A DNA stretch of 64,000 nucleotides from Marinicrinis sediminis (GTDB taxonomy: Bacteria > Bacillota > Bacilli > Paenibacillales > KCTC-33676): the NCBI RefSeq assembly GCF_042685085.1, contig NZ_JBHUMM010000010.1:62001-126000 (forward strand), in the 5' to 3' direction. The position numbers and the translations under genes were made by a program. Below the pieces are notes generated by a model, which was given only the letters and a program-made list of their open reading frames with translations, did no database searches and was not told the origin of the DNA. The number at the start of each line of letters is the position of its first letter. Positions within the stretch are counted from its first letter, which is position 1. Positions 25,095 to 34,028 of the stretch are shown piece by piece.

Positions 25095-25997
25095 TTATTT
25101 GCGGACGGGCGGTGCGGTATTGCCGCAAATCTCTTTCCTCCATGCTGTCCAGATGCTGTGGAAGAATTGCTGGAGGCGCCAGCTGTTCATCGCCACTGCC
25201 CGGATGATCATACCTTTTTCGGCCAGAAGACTCATGCCTGCTTCCATATCCTGCAGGGGTTCATGCGATTCCTCGCTTCGCAACTGCTCGATGAAAGGGG
25301 CATAATCATCCTCGGACATCAGCCACATGGTGCCGTAATGACTGAAACGATGCAGACTGGACAGGGCGTTTGGCGGATGAATCAGCGGTGAAAAAGCAAT
25401 GCGTTCACAAGCAACCCGCCTGGACTCCCAGTATATATCCAGTGTGCTTTTGTAAGAGTGAAAATCGAATTGCTCCCCAAAACTGCTTCTTCCCGGCGCG
25501 ACAATGTCGGCATACGCAAATTGACAACCCTCGCTCAAGTGTACAGTCGTCGCAGCGTGGAGGGAACTGTCTGCATAAGGTATCGTCGGTTCAGGCATGA
25601 GTTCCAGTCTGGCGCGAGGCGCCAGATCCAGGCGCTGGATTAACCTGGACCCTCTTTGTCTGGCTGGGTGAACCTTGGTAGATGATTGATTGGTAAAATA
25701 AACTTTACTGTCCTCCTGAAGCGTGAGCCGGATATCATATTCATCTCCATCCAGCAGACCGGGAGAAGCATCCATCATACAAACGTATAAGGTTTCGTCG
25801 TCGTTCATCCGGTGGGTTTTGGATATCTTCATCGGCGCTTCGACATAGCGATCCACCAGCGTTGTCCGGCCCTGACGGTTGCTAAATTGACCATACAGAC
25901 GGCTGTTAACCAGCCTGGTTGTGTCCTCCTTCTGTATGAGGGATATGTTCTCCTTCTGTGTGAGCTGAGTGTTCATGGTGTGGGTGGTCAAGGGCAT
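25095..25997 (-). CDS. ureD: Urease accessory protein UreD (UreH)
   Basis: 300-aa scaffold protein that binds the urease apoprotein and helps UreF and UreG deliver nickel. Family similarity begins at SRLYGQFSNRQGRTTLVDRYVEAPMKISK, with the central FTNQSSTKVHP and CQFAYADIVAPGR blocks. The start must lie inside the end of ureG: ATG 25997 with AGGAGTGA just before it, TTG 25991 or ATG 25976 are the options. The overlap with ureG (about 90 bp) is unusually long. Last gene of the operon. Confidence 0.9.
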   Translation of the reverse strand: MPLTTHTMNTQLTQKENISLIQKEDTTRLVNSRLYGQFSNRQGRTTLVDRYVEAPMKISKTHRMNDDETLYVCMMDASPGLLDGDEYDIRLTLQEDSKVYFTNQSSTKVHPARQRGSRLIQRLDLAPRARLELMPEPTIPYADSSLHAATTVHLSEGCQFAYADIVAPGRSSFGEQFDFHSYKSTLDIYWESRRVACERIAFSPLIHPPNALSSLHRFSHYGTMWLMSEDDYAPFIEQLRSEESHEPLQDMEAGMSLLAEKGMIIRAVAMNSWRLQQFFHSIWTAWRKEICGNTAPPVRK

Positions 25998-26658
25998 TCA
26001 CTCCTGTCGGCAGCTGCTGTTCCAGCCATGCGATGATTTCATCAAGTCCTTCCCCGTTCATCAAATTGCTGAATACATAGGGCAGATCCCCGCGCATGCG
26101 ATCTGTGTCTGCTCTCATAACTTCGAGACTGGCACCTACATGGGGAGCAAGGTCTGTTTTGTTGATCAGCAGCAGATCGGAACGCATGATGCCCGGGCCG
26201 CCTTTTCGCGGAATCTTTTCGCCTTGGGCGACATCAATAATATAAATGAATCGATCTACCAGTTCTGGACTGAAGGCTGCCGCAAGATTATCTCCGCCGC
26301 TCTCAATGAAGATCATTTGCAAATCGTCAAACCGCGCTTCCAGTTCTTCGACTGCTTCAAAGTTCATAGAGGCGTCTTCCCGTATGGCGGTATGCGGACA
26401 GCCGCCTGTTTCCACGCCGATAATTCGTTCTGACGGCAATGCATCCTGACGGTTGAGAATCGCCGCATCTTCTTTTGTATAAATATCATTCGTGATGACA
26501 GCCAAACTGTAGCGATCACGCAATCTTTTGGACAGCTTTTCTACCAGAGCGGTTTTGCCTGAACCGACAGGCCCCCCGATTCCGATTCGAATGGGGCGAT
26601 TAGCGGGTACAGCAGGGGATTCCCATTGGCGATGATGATGACCTTGACCTTGACACAT
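25906..26658 (-). CDS. ureG: Urease accessory GTPase UreG with His-rich tail
   Basis: 250-aa SIMIBI GTPase that powers nickel insertion. P-loop GGPVGSGKTALVE, the nickel-site motif ETGGCPHTAIRED, ESGGDNLAA and the guanine-specificity motif NKTDLAPH are present. ATG 26658 with AGGGAGGA is chosen; the open frame upstream lacks a ribosome site. Two features are unusual: an N-terminal CQGQGHHH and a C-terminal 25-residue tail with eight His residues (HPHHEHSAH...HIPHTEGGH). The tail coincides with the overlap with ureD. Since ureE is missing, the His-rich ends may store nickel; this is inference. Confidence 0.94.
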   Translation of the reverse strand: MCQGQGHHHRQWESPAVPANRPIRIGIGGPVGSGKTALVEKLSKRLRDRYSLAVITNDIYTKEDAAILNRQDALPSERIIGVETGGCPHTAIREDASMNFEAVEELEARFDDLQMIFIESGGDNLAAAFSPELVDRFIYIIDVAQGEKIPRKGGPGIMRSDLLLINKTDLAPHVGASLEVMRADTDRMRGDLPYVFSNLMNGEGLDEIIAWLEQQLPTGVNALDHPHHEHSAHTEGEHIPHTEGGHNQAG

Positions 26659-26722
26659 TGTAATTCCTCCCTTGTGGTTGTAAACGGTTATGGTGTGTTT
26701 AGATTTGGATGACAGGTGTGAT

Positions 26723-27439
26723 TCAGGACATGAATAGTCTTGAATACAACGTTTCATGATTCATTTCGTAGATTTCCTGGAGCCACGCATGTGCATGAAG
26801 CTCCTCAGGAGGAAGCGCAGAGACCTCTTTCCATGCCTGTTCGATCTGCGGTATCGATTGTTGAATGAGCTGTTGCCCTTGTGTTTGTCCCATGGACATC
26901 AACCGAAGCGCACTGTTGACCATCATGGATACACTCGTGTACAGATAGCCGGTAATCGTTTCGTGCAGGCCGATTCCCAATTGATGGGCGGTATACGTAT
27001 GGATGGCTGGCAAGGTGCCATACCCTTGTTTGCTCAAGGCTTCTTCCAGCTGAGCGAGCTGCATCCACGGGTACAGGGTCTTCACTAGCTTCAGCAATCG
27101 CTTGCCCATCTTGTGTATGGCTTCTCTGGATTCTCTCGCTGTGCGCTGTGTGAAGATGAGTTCGTCGTAATGGACGTATGTCTTCCAGTCTTTTTGTTCG
27201 AGCGCGGTATACATGCCTTTCATAGCCAGACCTTCAAAGGGGGCCAGACTGGCATGAAGCGTAGCCGCGATATACTTTTCCAAGTCATCCAAGTTGCGAA
27301 TGACCCCCTTCTGGACATAGGTTTCCAGGCCGAAACTGTGGGAAAAGGACCCGATTGGCAGCGCGGAGTCCAGCATCTGCACATAGTACAGCAATTTGTT
27401 GTCTGGCTTCACATCCCTGACCTCCATTTCCATCCTCAT
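26723..27439 (-). CDS. ureF: Urease accessory protein UreF
   Basis: 238-aa helical accessory protein, partner of UreD and UreG in urease maturation. Recognised by LDSALPIGSFSHSFGLETYVQKG, TQRTARESRE and the SALRLMSMGQTQGQ segment. The start codon abuts the ureC stop, indicating translational coupling. Length is normal for the family. Confidence 0.93.
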   Translation of the reverse strand: MRMEMEVRDVKPDNKLLYYVQMLDSALPIGSFSHSFGLETYVQKGVIRNLDDLEKYIAATLHASLAPFEGLAMKGMYTALEQKDWKTYVHYDELIFTQRTARESREAIHKMGKRLLKLVKTLYPWMQLAQLEEALSKQGYGTLPAIHTYTAHQLGIGLHETITGYLYTSVSMMVNSALRLMSMGQTQGQQLIQQSIPQIEQAWKEVSALPPEELHAHAWLQEIYEMNHETLYSRLFMS

Positions 27440-29172
27440 TAAAACAAGAAATATCGCTGTGCCATGGGCACAAGTTCAGCAGGGGCACAGGTCAGAACCT
27501 GACCGTCCACCTTGACTTCATAGGTTTCGGGATTCACTTCAATATCCGGTGTGGCATCGTTGTGAATCATGCTTTTTTTGCTGATGCTGCGGCACTGACT
27601 GACCACCTCGATCTGTTTTTGCAAACCCAGCTTCTGATGAACACCCTGTTCATATCCGGCCTGAGACAGGAAGGTGATCGAACGGGACTGCGTGCTTTTG
27701 CCATACGCACCGAACATCGGTCTGCCGTAAGAGGGCTGGGGCGTCGGGATCGAGGCATTCGGATCTCCCATTTGGGCGAAGGCAATCATGCCCCCCTTGA
27801 CGATCAGCTCCGGCTTGACTCCGAAGAAAGCTGGCTTCCACAGCACCAGGTCTGCCCATTTGCCTGGCTCTATCGATCCGACCACATGTGAGATGCCATG
27901 GGTAATAGCTGGATTGATGGTGTATTTGGCTACGTACCGCTTGATGCGGGTATTGTCGCCATTCGTAGATTCATCTTCCTGAAAGGCGCCGAACTGCTGT
28001 TTCATCTTGTCTGCGGTTTGCCAGGTGCGGATAATGACTTCGCCAACTCGCCCCATCGCCTGGGAGTCCGAACTGATAATACTGAATACGCCCCTGTCAT
28101 GCAGGACATCCTCGGCCGCAATCGTTTCAGGACGAATGCGGGAATCGGCGAAAGCGACATCTTCCGGGATCGAGCTGTCCAGATGATGGCAGACCATGAG
28201 CATATCCAAATGTTCTTCGATCGTATTGACGGTAAACGGACGGGTCGGATTCGTCGAGGACGGAATAATATTCAGCTCTCCGGCAGCACGGATAATGTCC
28301 GGCGCATGTCCACCGCCAGCCCCTTCGGTATGATACGTATGGATGGTTCTGCCATTGATGGCCGCCAGCGTATCCTCCAGATAACCGGCTTCATTCAGTG
28401 TATCGGTGTGAATGGCTACCTGTACGTCCATTTCATCTGCTACTGTCAGACAGGCATCAATTGCGGCGGATGTGGTTCCCCAATCCTCATGCAGCTTCAG
28501 GCCAATGGCTCCAGCTTCTACTTGTTCACGTATTGGGGCATGGGTGGAGACATTCCCCTTGCCCAGAAAGCCCATATTCATCGGAAAGGCCTCTGCGGAT
28601 TCCAGCATCCGGTGAATGTTCCAGGCTCCAGGCGTGCAGGTGGTGGCATTGCTGCCTGTTGCAGGTCCGGTACCGCCACCGATCATGGTTGTAACCCCGG
28701 ATGCAAGTGCTGTCTCAATCTGCTGCGGACATATAAAATGAATGTGGCTGTCTACGCCGCCTGCCGTCACAATGCAGCCTTCTGCGGCGATGACTTCCGT
28801 AGACGCACCCACGACGAGATCGGGGTGAACGCCATCCATCGTATGCGGGTTGCCGGCTTTGCCGACGCCCACGATCCGGCCGTCCCTTACTCCGATATCG
28901 GCCTTTACAATGCCCCAATGGTCGATGATCAGGGCATTGGTCAGTACAAGGTCGATGGTGCCCTCTGCACGTGTAGCAGTGGAGGACTGACCCATACCTT
29001 CCCTGATTACCTTGCCTCCACCAAATTTGCATTCATCCCCATATACGGTGTAATCCTTTTCTACGACTGCCCACAGATCGGTATCAGCCAGTCTGATCGC
29101 ATCACCGGTTGTCGGTCCGAAGATCGAGGCATACTGGTTTCGATCCATATGATGTTCGTCATGTGTGCTCAT
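27439..29172 (-). CDS. ureC: Urease alpha subunit
   Basis: 577-aa catalytic subunit hydrolysing urea to ammonia and carbamate. Nickel ligands His143/His145 (DSHIH), the carbamylated Lys226 (GLKLHEDWG), the HTYHTEGAGGGHAPD block, the flap Cys328-His329 (MVCHHLD) and the Asp-containing ISSDSQAMGRVGE are all present, so the enzyme should be active once matured. It overlaps ureB by 4 bp and touches ureF. Part of ureABCFGD. Confidence 0.97.
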   Translation of the reverse strand: MSTHDEHHMDRNQYASIFGPTTGDAIRLADTDLWAVVEKDYTVYGDECKFGGGKVIREGMGQSSTATRAEGTIDLVLTNALIIDHWGIVKADIGVRDGRIVGVGKAGNPHTMDGVHPDLVVGASTEVIAAEGCIVTAGGVDSHIHFICPQQIETALASGVTTMIGGGTGPATGSNATTCTPGAWNIHRMLESAEAFPMNMGFLGKGNVSTHAPIREQVEAGAIGLKLHEDWGTTSAAIDACLTVADEMDVQVAIHTDTLNEAGYLEDTLAAINGRTIHTYHTEGAGGGHAPDIIRAAGELNIIPSSTNPTRPFTVNTIEEHLDMLMVCHHLDSSIPEDVAFADSRIRPETIAAEDVLHDRGVFSIISSDSQAMGRVGEVIIRTWQTADKMKQQFGAFQEDESTNGDNTRIKRYVAKYTINPAITHGISHVVGSIEPGKWADLVLWKPAFFGVKPELIVKGGMIAFAQMGDPNASIPTPQPSYGRPMFGAYGKSTQSRSITFLSQAGYEQGVHQKLGLQKQIEVVSQCRSISKKSMIHNDATPDIEVNPETYEVKVDGQVLTCAPAELVPMAQRYFLF

Positions 29173-29597
29173 GCTTCTGATTCCTCCGTCCCTTGTTTCA
29201 GACCATTTAGTAGGCTGTTTGTCTGGTTGTTTCCCAGACCGTTGCTCCGGCTGTTTTTGTGTATTTGCAGATGTGCTTGCGGCTCGGTTTCATCGAGCGG
29301 GCCATTTACCCATCCATTCAGTCCATAGATACTTCTTTCCCCGCCAATACGGACGAGGGTGACGGGTTTTTCTTCACCAGGCTCAAAACGAATAGCAAGG
29401 CCGGCGGGAATATGCAGTCGCATGCCGTATGCCTGTTTTCGATCAAATTGCAACGATTTATTGACCTCATAAAAATGAAAATGGGAGCCTACCTGGATCG
29501 GTCGATCTCCGGCGTTGGTGACAATCATCTTTTCGGTTTTGCGGTGCTTGTTAATGACGATGGGCTCTCTTCGTAATCGATATTCGCCAGGTATCAT
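29169..29597 (-). CDS. ureB: Urease beta subunit
   Basis: 142-aa structural subunit. The conserved core (MIPGEYRL, TNAGDRPIQVGSHFHFYEVN, GMRLHIPAGLAIRFEPGE) ends near residue 105 and is followed by a polar Asn/Gln-rich tail of about 40 residues, longer than many UreB proteins. Overlaps ureC by 4 bp but is separated from ureA by an unusual 216-bp spacer. Confidence 0.95.
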   Translation of the reverse strand: MIPGEYRLRREPIVINKHRKTEKMIVTNAGDRPIQVGSHFHFYEVNKSLQFDRKQAYGMRLHIPAGLAIRFEPGEEKPVTLVRIGGERSIYGLNGWVNGPLDETEPQAHLQIHKNSRSNGLGNNQTNSLLNGLKQGTEESEA

Positions 29598-29619
29598 TTG
29601 TCCATGCCTCCTTCGAGAA

Positions 29620-29790
29620 TTGTGATATTTCCATATCCCTATATTCCTATTTCCCTATCTCTCTGATTTGCTATTTCCTATCTCTCCGTATCTCTGCATC
29701 TTGTATCTCTGTATCGGCATATTTTTATTTCTCTATTGTCCTGCATTTCTGTTTCTGCATTTCTATAGACCTCCGTACCTTTATCTGTAA
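29620..29790 (-). repeat. Microsatellite-like spacer between ureA and ureB
   Basis: On the coding (minus) strand this is an imperfect purine-rich tract built from units such as AGAGATA and GGGAAATA. It splits two genes that are usually adjacent. No terminator or promoter is apparent in it. Confidence 0.65.
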
Positions 29791-29813
29791 AGATCACTGG
29801 ATTTCTTCTTTCG

Positions 29814-30116
29814 CTAACGGATCGGTTCATGAACCGTAATTAGCTTGGTGCCATCCGGGAAGGTGGCTTCAACCTGTACCTCGGGAATCATCTCCGGCAC
29901 CCCTTCCATCACATCGCTCCGGCTTAGAATGTGGGCGCCCTCTTGCATGAGCTGCGCAACACTTTTCCCTTCCCTGGCTCCTTCCAGCAATTCTGATGTC
30001 AGCAAAGCGACCGCTTCCGGATGATTCAGCTTCAATCCTTTTGCTCTTCGTTTGCGTGCCAGGTCAGAGGCGACATAGATGAGTAATAAATCTCTTTCTC
30101 TTAATGTTAAGTGCAT
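29814..30116 (-). CDS. ureA: Urease gamma subunit
   Basis: 100-aa subunit matching UreA over its full length (MHLTLRERDLLLIY, LKLNHPEAVALLTSELLEGAR, EATFPDGTKLITVHEPI). ATG 30116 is chosen: it is six bases after AGAGGG and gives the typical MHLT start, while ATG 30122 touches the ribosome site. First gene of the urease operon, divergent from urtA, with two GlnR/TnrA-type boxes upstream. Confidence 0.95.
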   Translation of the reverse strand: MHLTLRERDLLLIYVASDLARKRRAKGLKLNHPEAVALLTSELLEGAREGKSVAQLMQEGAHILSRSDVMEGVPEMIPEVQVEATFPDGTKLITVHEPIR

Positions 30117-30356
30117 GAACATCCCTCTTCTTTCTATTCAACATCTTTCGATTTCACATTTTTCAGCTCACCCGTCTTCTATTTAACATTTCAGTTCAAT
30201 GAGGCATGTCTTCTCAACCATCTCTTCATGGAAGGATCAGAGATGATCAAACCCCATGACTTGCATCTCAGGATCGAAGGGTGACGCTATTCATTTATCT
30301 TTCATGTGAGATAACGCGTTTGATTGTAAGCAAATTTCGTTACTATCGATTACTTA

Positions 30357-30373
30357 TGTAAGGTATTATAACA
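30357..30373. promoter_or_regulatory. GlnR/TnrA box 1 between ureA and urtA
   Basis: TGTAAGGTATTATAACA matches the nitrogen-regulator consensus TGTNA-N7-TNACA exactly. It overlaps a minus-strand TATAAT (complement of 30365-30370) that could be the ureA -10 box. The remaining 30123-30356 stretch shows nothing recognisable. Confidence 0.75.
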
Positions 30374-30439
30374 CAAATTCCTGATATCGCCACCAAAATC
30401 ATAAAAAATTCGGTGATTGGCAAGTAAAATAATTTTTTA

Positions 30440-30456
30440 TGTAAGATATATTGACA
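30440..30456. promoter_or_regulatory. GlnR/TnrA box 2 overlapping the urtA -35 box
   Basis: TGTAAGATATATTGACA also matches TGTNA-N7-TNACA exactly. Its right half is the TTGACA -35 hexamer of urtA, so a bound regulator would compete with, or contact, RNA polymerase. Confidence 0.8.
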
Positions 30457-30480
30457 CGAAGCTTATTTATTCTCTATAAT
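30451..30480 (+). promoter_or_regulatory. Sigma-A promoter of urtABCDE
   Basis: TTGACA (30451-30456), 18-base spacer, TATAAT (30475-30480): both hexamers are perfect. The predicted start near 30487 lies upstream of the chosen urtA ATG. Confidence 0.88.
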
Positions 30481-30553
30481 GGGAAATACGAACGACAGGG
30501 AACACTTTCCATTGATTGTTCGGAAAAATAGGGGTGGAGAGGGAGAGAGAAGC

Positions 30554-31888
30554 ATGAGAAAAAACAAAGACATGAGAGAAACCAAGAGAGAAATGAAGAG
30601 AGAATCACAACGACACACGCCGCAGAGAAAAACAAAGAGAAGCCTGCTGGCATTGCTGACGCTGATGTTGAGTGTATCCATGCTGCTGGCCGCCTGTGGG
30701 GAGAACACGGCATCCAATGGAGCCAGCAACTCCGGAGAAGGTACCCAAGCCAATGGAAGTGGAAGCGCGGAAGAAGGAATCAAGGTTGGAATCTTACATT
30801 CATTGTCCGGAACGATGGCAATCAGTGAAGTATCTGTGAAGGATTCAGAGATGATGGCGATTCAAGAGATCAACGCGAACGGCGGTGTACTCGGCAAGCA
30901 AATCATCCCGGTCGTGGAGGATGGCGCATCGGATTGGCCGACCTTTGCAGAGAAAGCCCGCAAGCTGATCTCTCAGGATGAGGTGGCTACCGTGTTCGGA
31001 GGCTGGACATCTGCAAGCCGCAAGGCGATGCTTCCTGTATTTGAAGAATTGAACGGATTGCTCTGGTATCCGGTTCAGTATGAGGGACTGGAATCATCTC
31101 CGAATATTTTCTATACCGGAGCGACGACGAATCAGCAAATCGTGCCGTCTGTGAGCTGGTTGCTGGAAAACCGGGGAAGCAGTTTCTTCCTGCTCGGATC
31201 TGACTATGTGTTCCCACGTACGGCAAACAAAATCATCAAAGCTCAGCTGGAAGCAGAAGGCGGAGAGCTGGTTGGGGAGGAATATACCCCGCTTGGACAT
31301 ACGGAATACAGCACCATTATTAGTAAAATCAACTCCGCTAAACCGGATGTGATCTACAATACCCTCAATGGGGACTCGAACGTAGCTTTCTTCAAGCAGT
31401 TGAAGGATGCAGGCATTTCCTCTGATGACATCACGGTATTGTCCGTTAGTGTAGCGGAAGAAGAAATTCGCGGAATCGGGGCTGACGTACTGGAAGGTCA
31501 CCTGGCTGCATGGAACTACTTCCAGACGACGGATACACCGGAAAATGCCACCTTCGTGAAAAATTATCAGGCACAGTACGGCAGCGACCGGGTGACAGCT
31601 GATCCGATCGAAGCTGGATATCTCGCGGTATACCTGTGGGCGGCTGCAGTAGAGAAAGCGGGTACCACGGATGTGGATCAGGTTCGAGAAGCAGCAAAGG
31701 GCATTGAATTCCAGGGTCCTGAAGGACTGGTTACCATCGATGGCGACAACCAGCATATCTACAAGAAGGTCTTGATCGGCGAAGTGCAGGCAGATGGTCA
31801 GTTTAAGGAAATCTACAGCACACCGGAACCGGTAAAGCCAGATCCATTCCTGGAGGGCTATGACTGGGCGGAAGGACTCGGAAACTAA
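30554..31888 (+). CDS. urtA: Urea ABC transporter substrate-binding lipoprotein
   Basis: 444-aa periplasmic-type binding protein of the amide/urea group. A long basic N-terminus (about 30 residues) precedes the membrane segment LLALLTLMLSVSMLLAAC with lipobox LAAC, then a Ser/Asn/Gly linker, then the leucine-binding fold starting IKVGILHSLSGTMAISE, typical of UrtA. ATG 30554 lies downstream of the predicted transcription start; a further-upstream ATG at 30479 overlaps the -10 box. First gene of urtABCDE. Urea binding is inferred from the family and from divergence with urease. Confidence 0.93.
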   Translation: MRKNKDMRETKREMKRESQRHTPQRKTKRSLLALLTLMLSVSMLLAACGENTASNGASNSGEGTQANGSGSAEEGIKVGILHSLSGTMAISEVSVKDSEMMAIQEINANGGVLGKQIIPVVEDGASDWPTFAEKARKLISQDEVATVFGGWTSASRKAMLPVFEELNGLLWYPVQYEGLESSPNIFYTGATTNQQIVPSVSWLLENRGSSFFLLGSDYVFPRTANKIIKAQLEAEGGELVGEEYTPLGHTEYSTIISKINSAKPDVIYNTLNGDSNVAFFKQLKDAGISSDDITVLSVSVAEEEIRGIGADVLEGHLAAWNYFQTTDTPENATFVKNYQAQYGSDRVTADPIEAGYLAVYLWAAAVEKAGTTDVDQVREAAKGIEFQGPEGLVTIDGDNQHIYKKVLIGEVQADGQFKEIYSTPEPVKPDPFLEGYDWAEGLGN

Positions 31889-31920
31889 ACCTCTTCATCG
31901 CTGAAAGGCATAATAGGATT

Positions 31921-31941
31921 GAAGGAGGCCTCGCCTCCTTC
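31921..31941 (+). promoter_or_regulatory. Intercistronic hairpin between urtA and urtB
   Basis: GAAGGAGGC-CTC-GCCTCCTTC is a perfect nine-base-pair stem with a three-base loop and no T run. Such hairpins often protect the 3' end of a binding-protein mRNA so that it is made in excess over the permease. Confidence 0.7.
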
Positions 31942-31997
31942 TGTCCTTCTATGTTCCTGGATGCACAGTCTCCCAAATCGGAAAGGAGAGAAATGGC

Positions 31998-32906
31998 ATG
32001 GAGCTGTATCTTTCACAATTATTCAATGGCATCAGCTTAAGCTCCATTCTGCTGCTTGTCGCGTTGGGGCTTGCGATCACATTCGGTCTGATGAATGTCA
32101 TCAATATGGCACATGGGGAATTCATTATGATTGGTGCTTATTCGGTATACGTTACCCAGCTGGCCTTTTCTAAATATGCGCCGGAAGCGCTGTTCAACTG
32201 GTACTTTCTGTTGTCGATCCCGATATCCTTCCTAGTGGCAGCTGTATTCGGTCTGTTGATGGAGGTCACGCTCGTGCGCTTCCTGTATGGCCGACCGCTG
32301 GACAGTTTGCTGGCGACATGGGGCGTAGGTATGGTCTTGCAGCAGCTGGCACGCAACATTTTCGGTGCGCCAAACGTAGCGGTAACGAGTCCTACCTGGC
32401 TGGATGGCGGACTGGTCGTCTCCAGCGGATTGACCTTGCCGTATAAACGGTTGTTTATCATTGCGCTTGTCGCTGTTTGTCTGATAGCCATGTATCTGTA
32501 TATTTATCGCAGTGCGTCAGGAAGACGGATGCGTGCGGTCATGCAGAACCGGGAAATGGCAGCTTGTTTGGGGGTTTCGACACGCAGAGTAGATGCGGTT
32601 ACCTTTGCGATTGGCTCCGGGATTGCCGGTATCGCAGGTTGTGCCCTGTCGCTGATGGGTCCGATTGGACCATCTCTCGGCACGTATTACATTGTCGATG
32701 CCTTTATGGTCGTGGTACTCGGCGGAGTTGGTAAGCTGATTGGCACGGTAGCGGGTGCGCTTAGCATCGGGGTAGCCAATACGATGTTCGAATCCTGGCT
32801 CTCTGCCTCGATCGCCAAAGTGCTGGTATTCCTGTGCATCATCGTATTCCTGCAGTGGAAGCCGAAGGGCTTCGTTGCGATGAAAACTCGTTCATTAGAT
32901 TCCTAG
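31998..32906 (+). CDS. urtB: Urea ABC transporter permease UrtB
   Basis: 302-aa branched-chain-amino-acid-type permease (LivH group) with about eight hydrophobic segments. Family blocks are GLMNVINMAHGEFIMIGAY and the inner EAA-like region around VVVLGGVGKLIGTVAGA. ATG 31998 has AGGAGAG upstream. Pairs with UrtC to form the urea channel. Confidence 0.93.
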   Translation: MELYLSQLFNGISLSSILLLVALGLAITFGLMNVINMAHGEFIMIGAYSVYVTQLAFSKYAPEALFNWYFLLSIPISFLVAAVFGLLMEVTLVRFLYGRPLDSLLATWGVGMVLQQLARNIFGAPNVAVTSPTWLDGGLVVSSGLTLPYKRLFIIALVAVCLIAMYLYIYRSASGRRMRAVMQNREMAACLGVSTRRVDAVTFAIGSGIAGIAGCALSLMGPIGPSLGTYYIVDAFMVVVLGGVGKLIGTVAGALSIGVANTMFESWLSASIAKVLVFLCIIVFLQWKPKGFVAMKTRSLDS

Positions 32907-32918
32907 GAGGTGACGACC

Positions 32919-34028
32919 ATGATGGAACGACTACACACGAATACGACAAGGAAGTGGCTCTTGTTCGGCGTTTATATGCTGTCATCCGTTTCCCTGTTTT
33001 TAGCTCCTTATATGCTTTCTGATTTTCGATTGAATTTGCTGGCCAAATTTCTGGCCTTTGCGATTTTGGCGATTGGGCTGGATCTGATCTGGGGCTATAC
33101 CGGCATATTGAGTTTGGGTCAGGGTGTTTTCTTCGGCCTTGGCGGCTATTGTATGGCGATGTATCTGAAGCTGGAGTCTTCTGGAGGTAAACTACCAGAT
33201 TTCATGTCCTGGAGCGGGCTGGAGGCCTTGCCCTGGTTCTGGGTTCCTTTCCAGTCCTTCTGGTTTACGTTGCTCATGATCGTATTGGTGCCGATGGCAC
33301 TGGCTGGTCTGCTCGGATTTTTCACATTTAAAAACCGGATTCGCGGGGTTTATTTCACCATCCTTACGCAAGCGCTGGTAATCATCGCCGTCACCCTGTT
33401 TGTTGGTCAACAGGCCTATACGGGCGGAACGAACGGGATTACGGGCTATCGCACGATTCTGGGTTTTTCGATGAGTGATCCAACTGTGAAGCAGACTTTG
33501 TACTGGATTACAGCGGCTGTACTAATCGGCGTGTTTTTCTTCGCCAGATGGCTGACCAAAACCCGGTTCAGTCGCGTGCTGCGTGCTGTGAGCGAGGGGG
33601 AAAATCGCGTACGCTTTCTTGGCTATGACCCTACCTACTACAAGACCTTTGTCTTTATGCTCTCCGCAGGTCTGGCAGGTATTGCGGGTGCGCTGTTCGT
33701 CCTGCATGTCGGCATTATCTCCCCATCGATGATGGGCATTGTGCCATCGATTGAAATGGTGCTGTGGGTAGCGATTGGCGGCCGTGGAACACTCTTGGGA
33801 GCAGTGATTGGCACTTTACTGATCAATTACGCCAAAACGGGCTTTAGTGAGGCTTACCCGGATGGCTGGCTGTTTTTCCTCGGTGGACTATTCGTCATCG
33901 TCGTCATATTCTTGCCAAGAGGCATCATGGGATTACTGCAAGACGGCTACAGATATGTGAAAAGGAAGGTGAGCCAGCATGAAAAGAGAACCTATTTTGC
34001 GCTCGGAAAAAGTGACCGTGGAGTTTGA
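32919..34028 (+). CDS. urtC: Urea ABC transporter permease UrtC
   Basis: 369-aa second permease (LivM group). Membrane segments fill the protein; GLDLIWGYTGILSLGQGVFFGLGGY and VAIGGRGTLLGAVIGTLL are family blocks. ATG 32919 is chosen eight bases after AGGAGG; GTG 32910 overlaps that site. The 3' end overlaps urtD by 50 bp, so the two are coupled. Confidence 0.93.
   Translation: MMERLHTNTTRKWLLFGVYMLSSVSLFLAPYMLSDFRLNLLAKFLAFAILAIGLDLIWGYTGILSLGQGVFFGLGGYCMAMYLKLESSGGKLPDFMSWSGLEALPWFWVPFQSFWFTLLMIVLVPMALAGLLGFFTFKNRIRGVYFTILTQALVIIAVTLFVGQQAYTGGTNGITGYRTILGFSMSDPTVKQTLYWITAAVLIGVFFFARWLTKTRFSRVLRAVSEGENRVRFLGYDPTYYKTFVFMLSAGLAGIAGALFVLHVGIISPSMMGIVPSIEMVLWVAIGGRGTLLGAVIGTLLINYAKTGFSEAYPDGWLFFLGGLFVIVVIFLPRGIMGLLQDGYRYVKRKVSQHEKRTYFALGKSDRGV

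Noticed and set aside
27898..29328. 476-codon open frame on the plus strand
   Set aside because: It is the antisense of ureC/ureB; no ribosome site, no family similarity, and composition follows the codon positions of the real genes.
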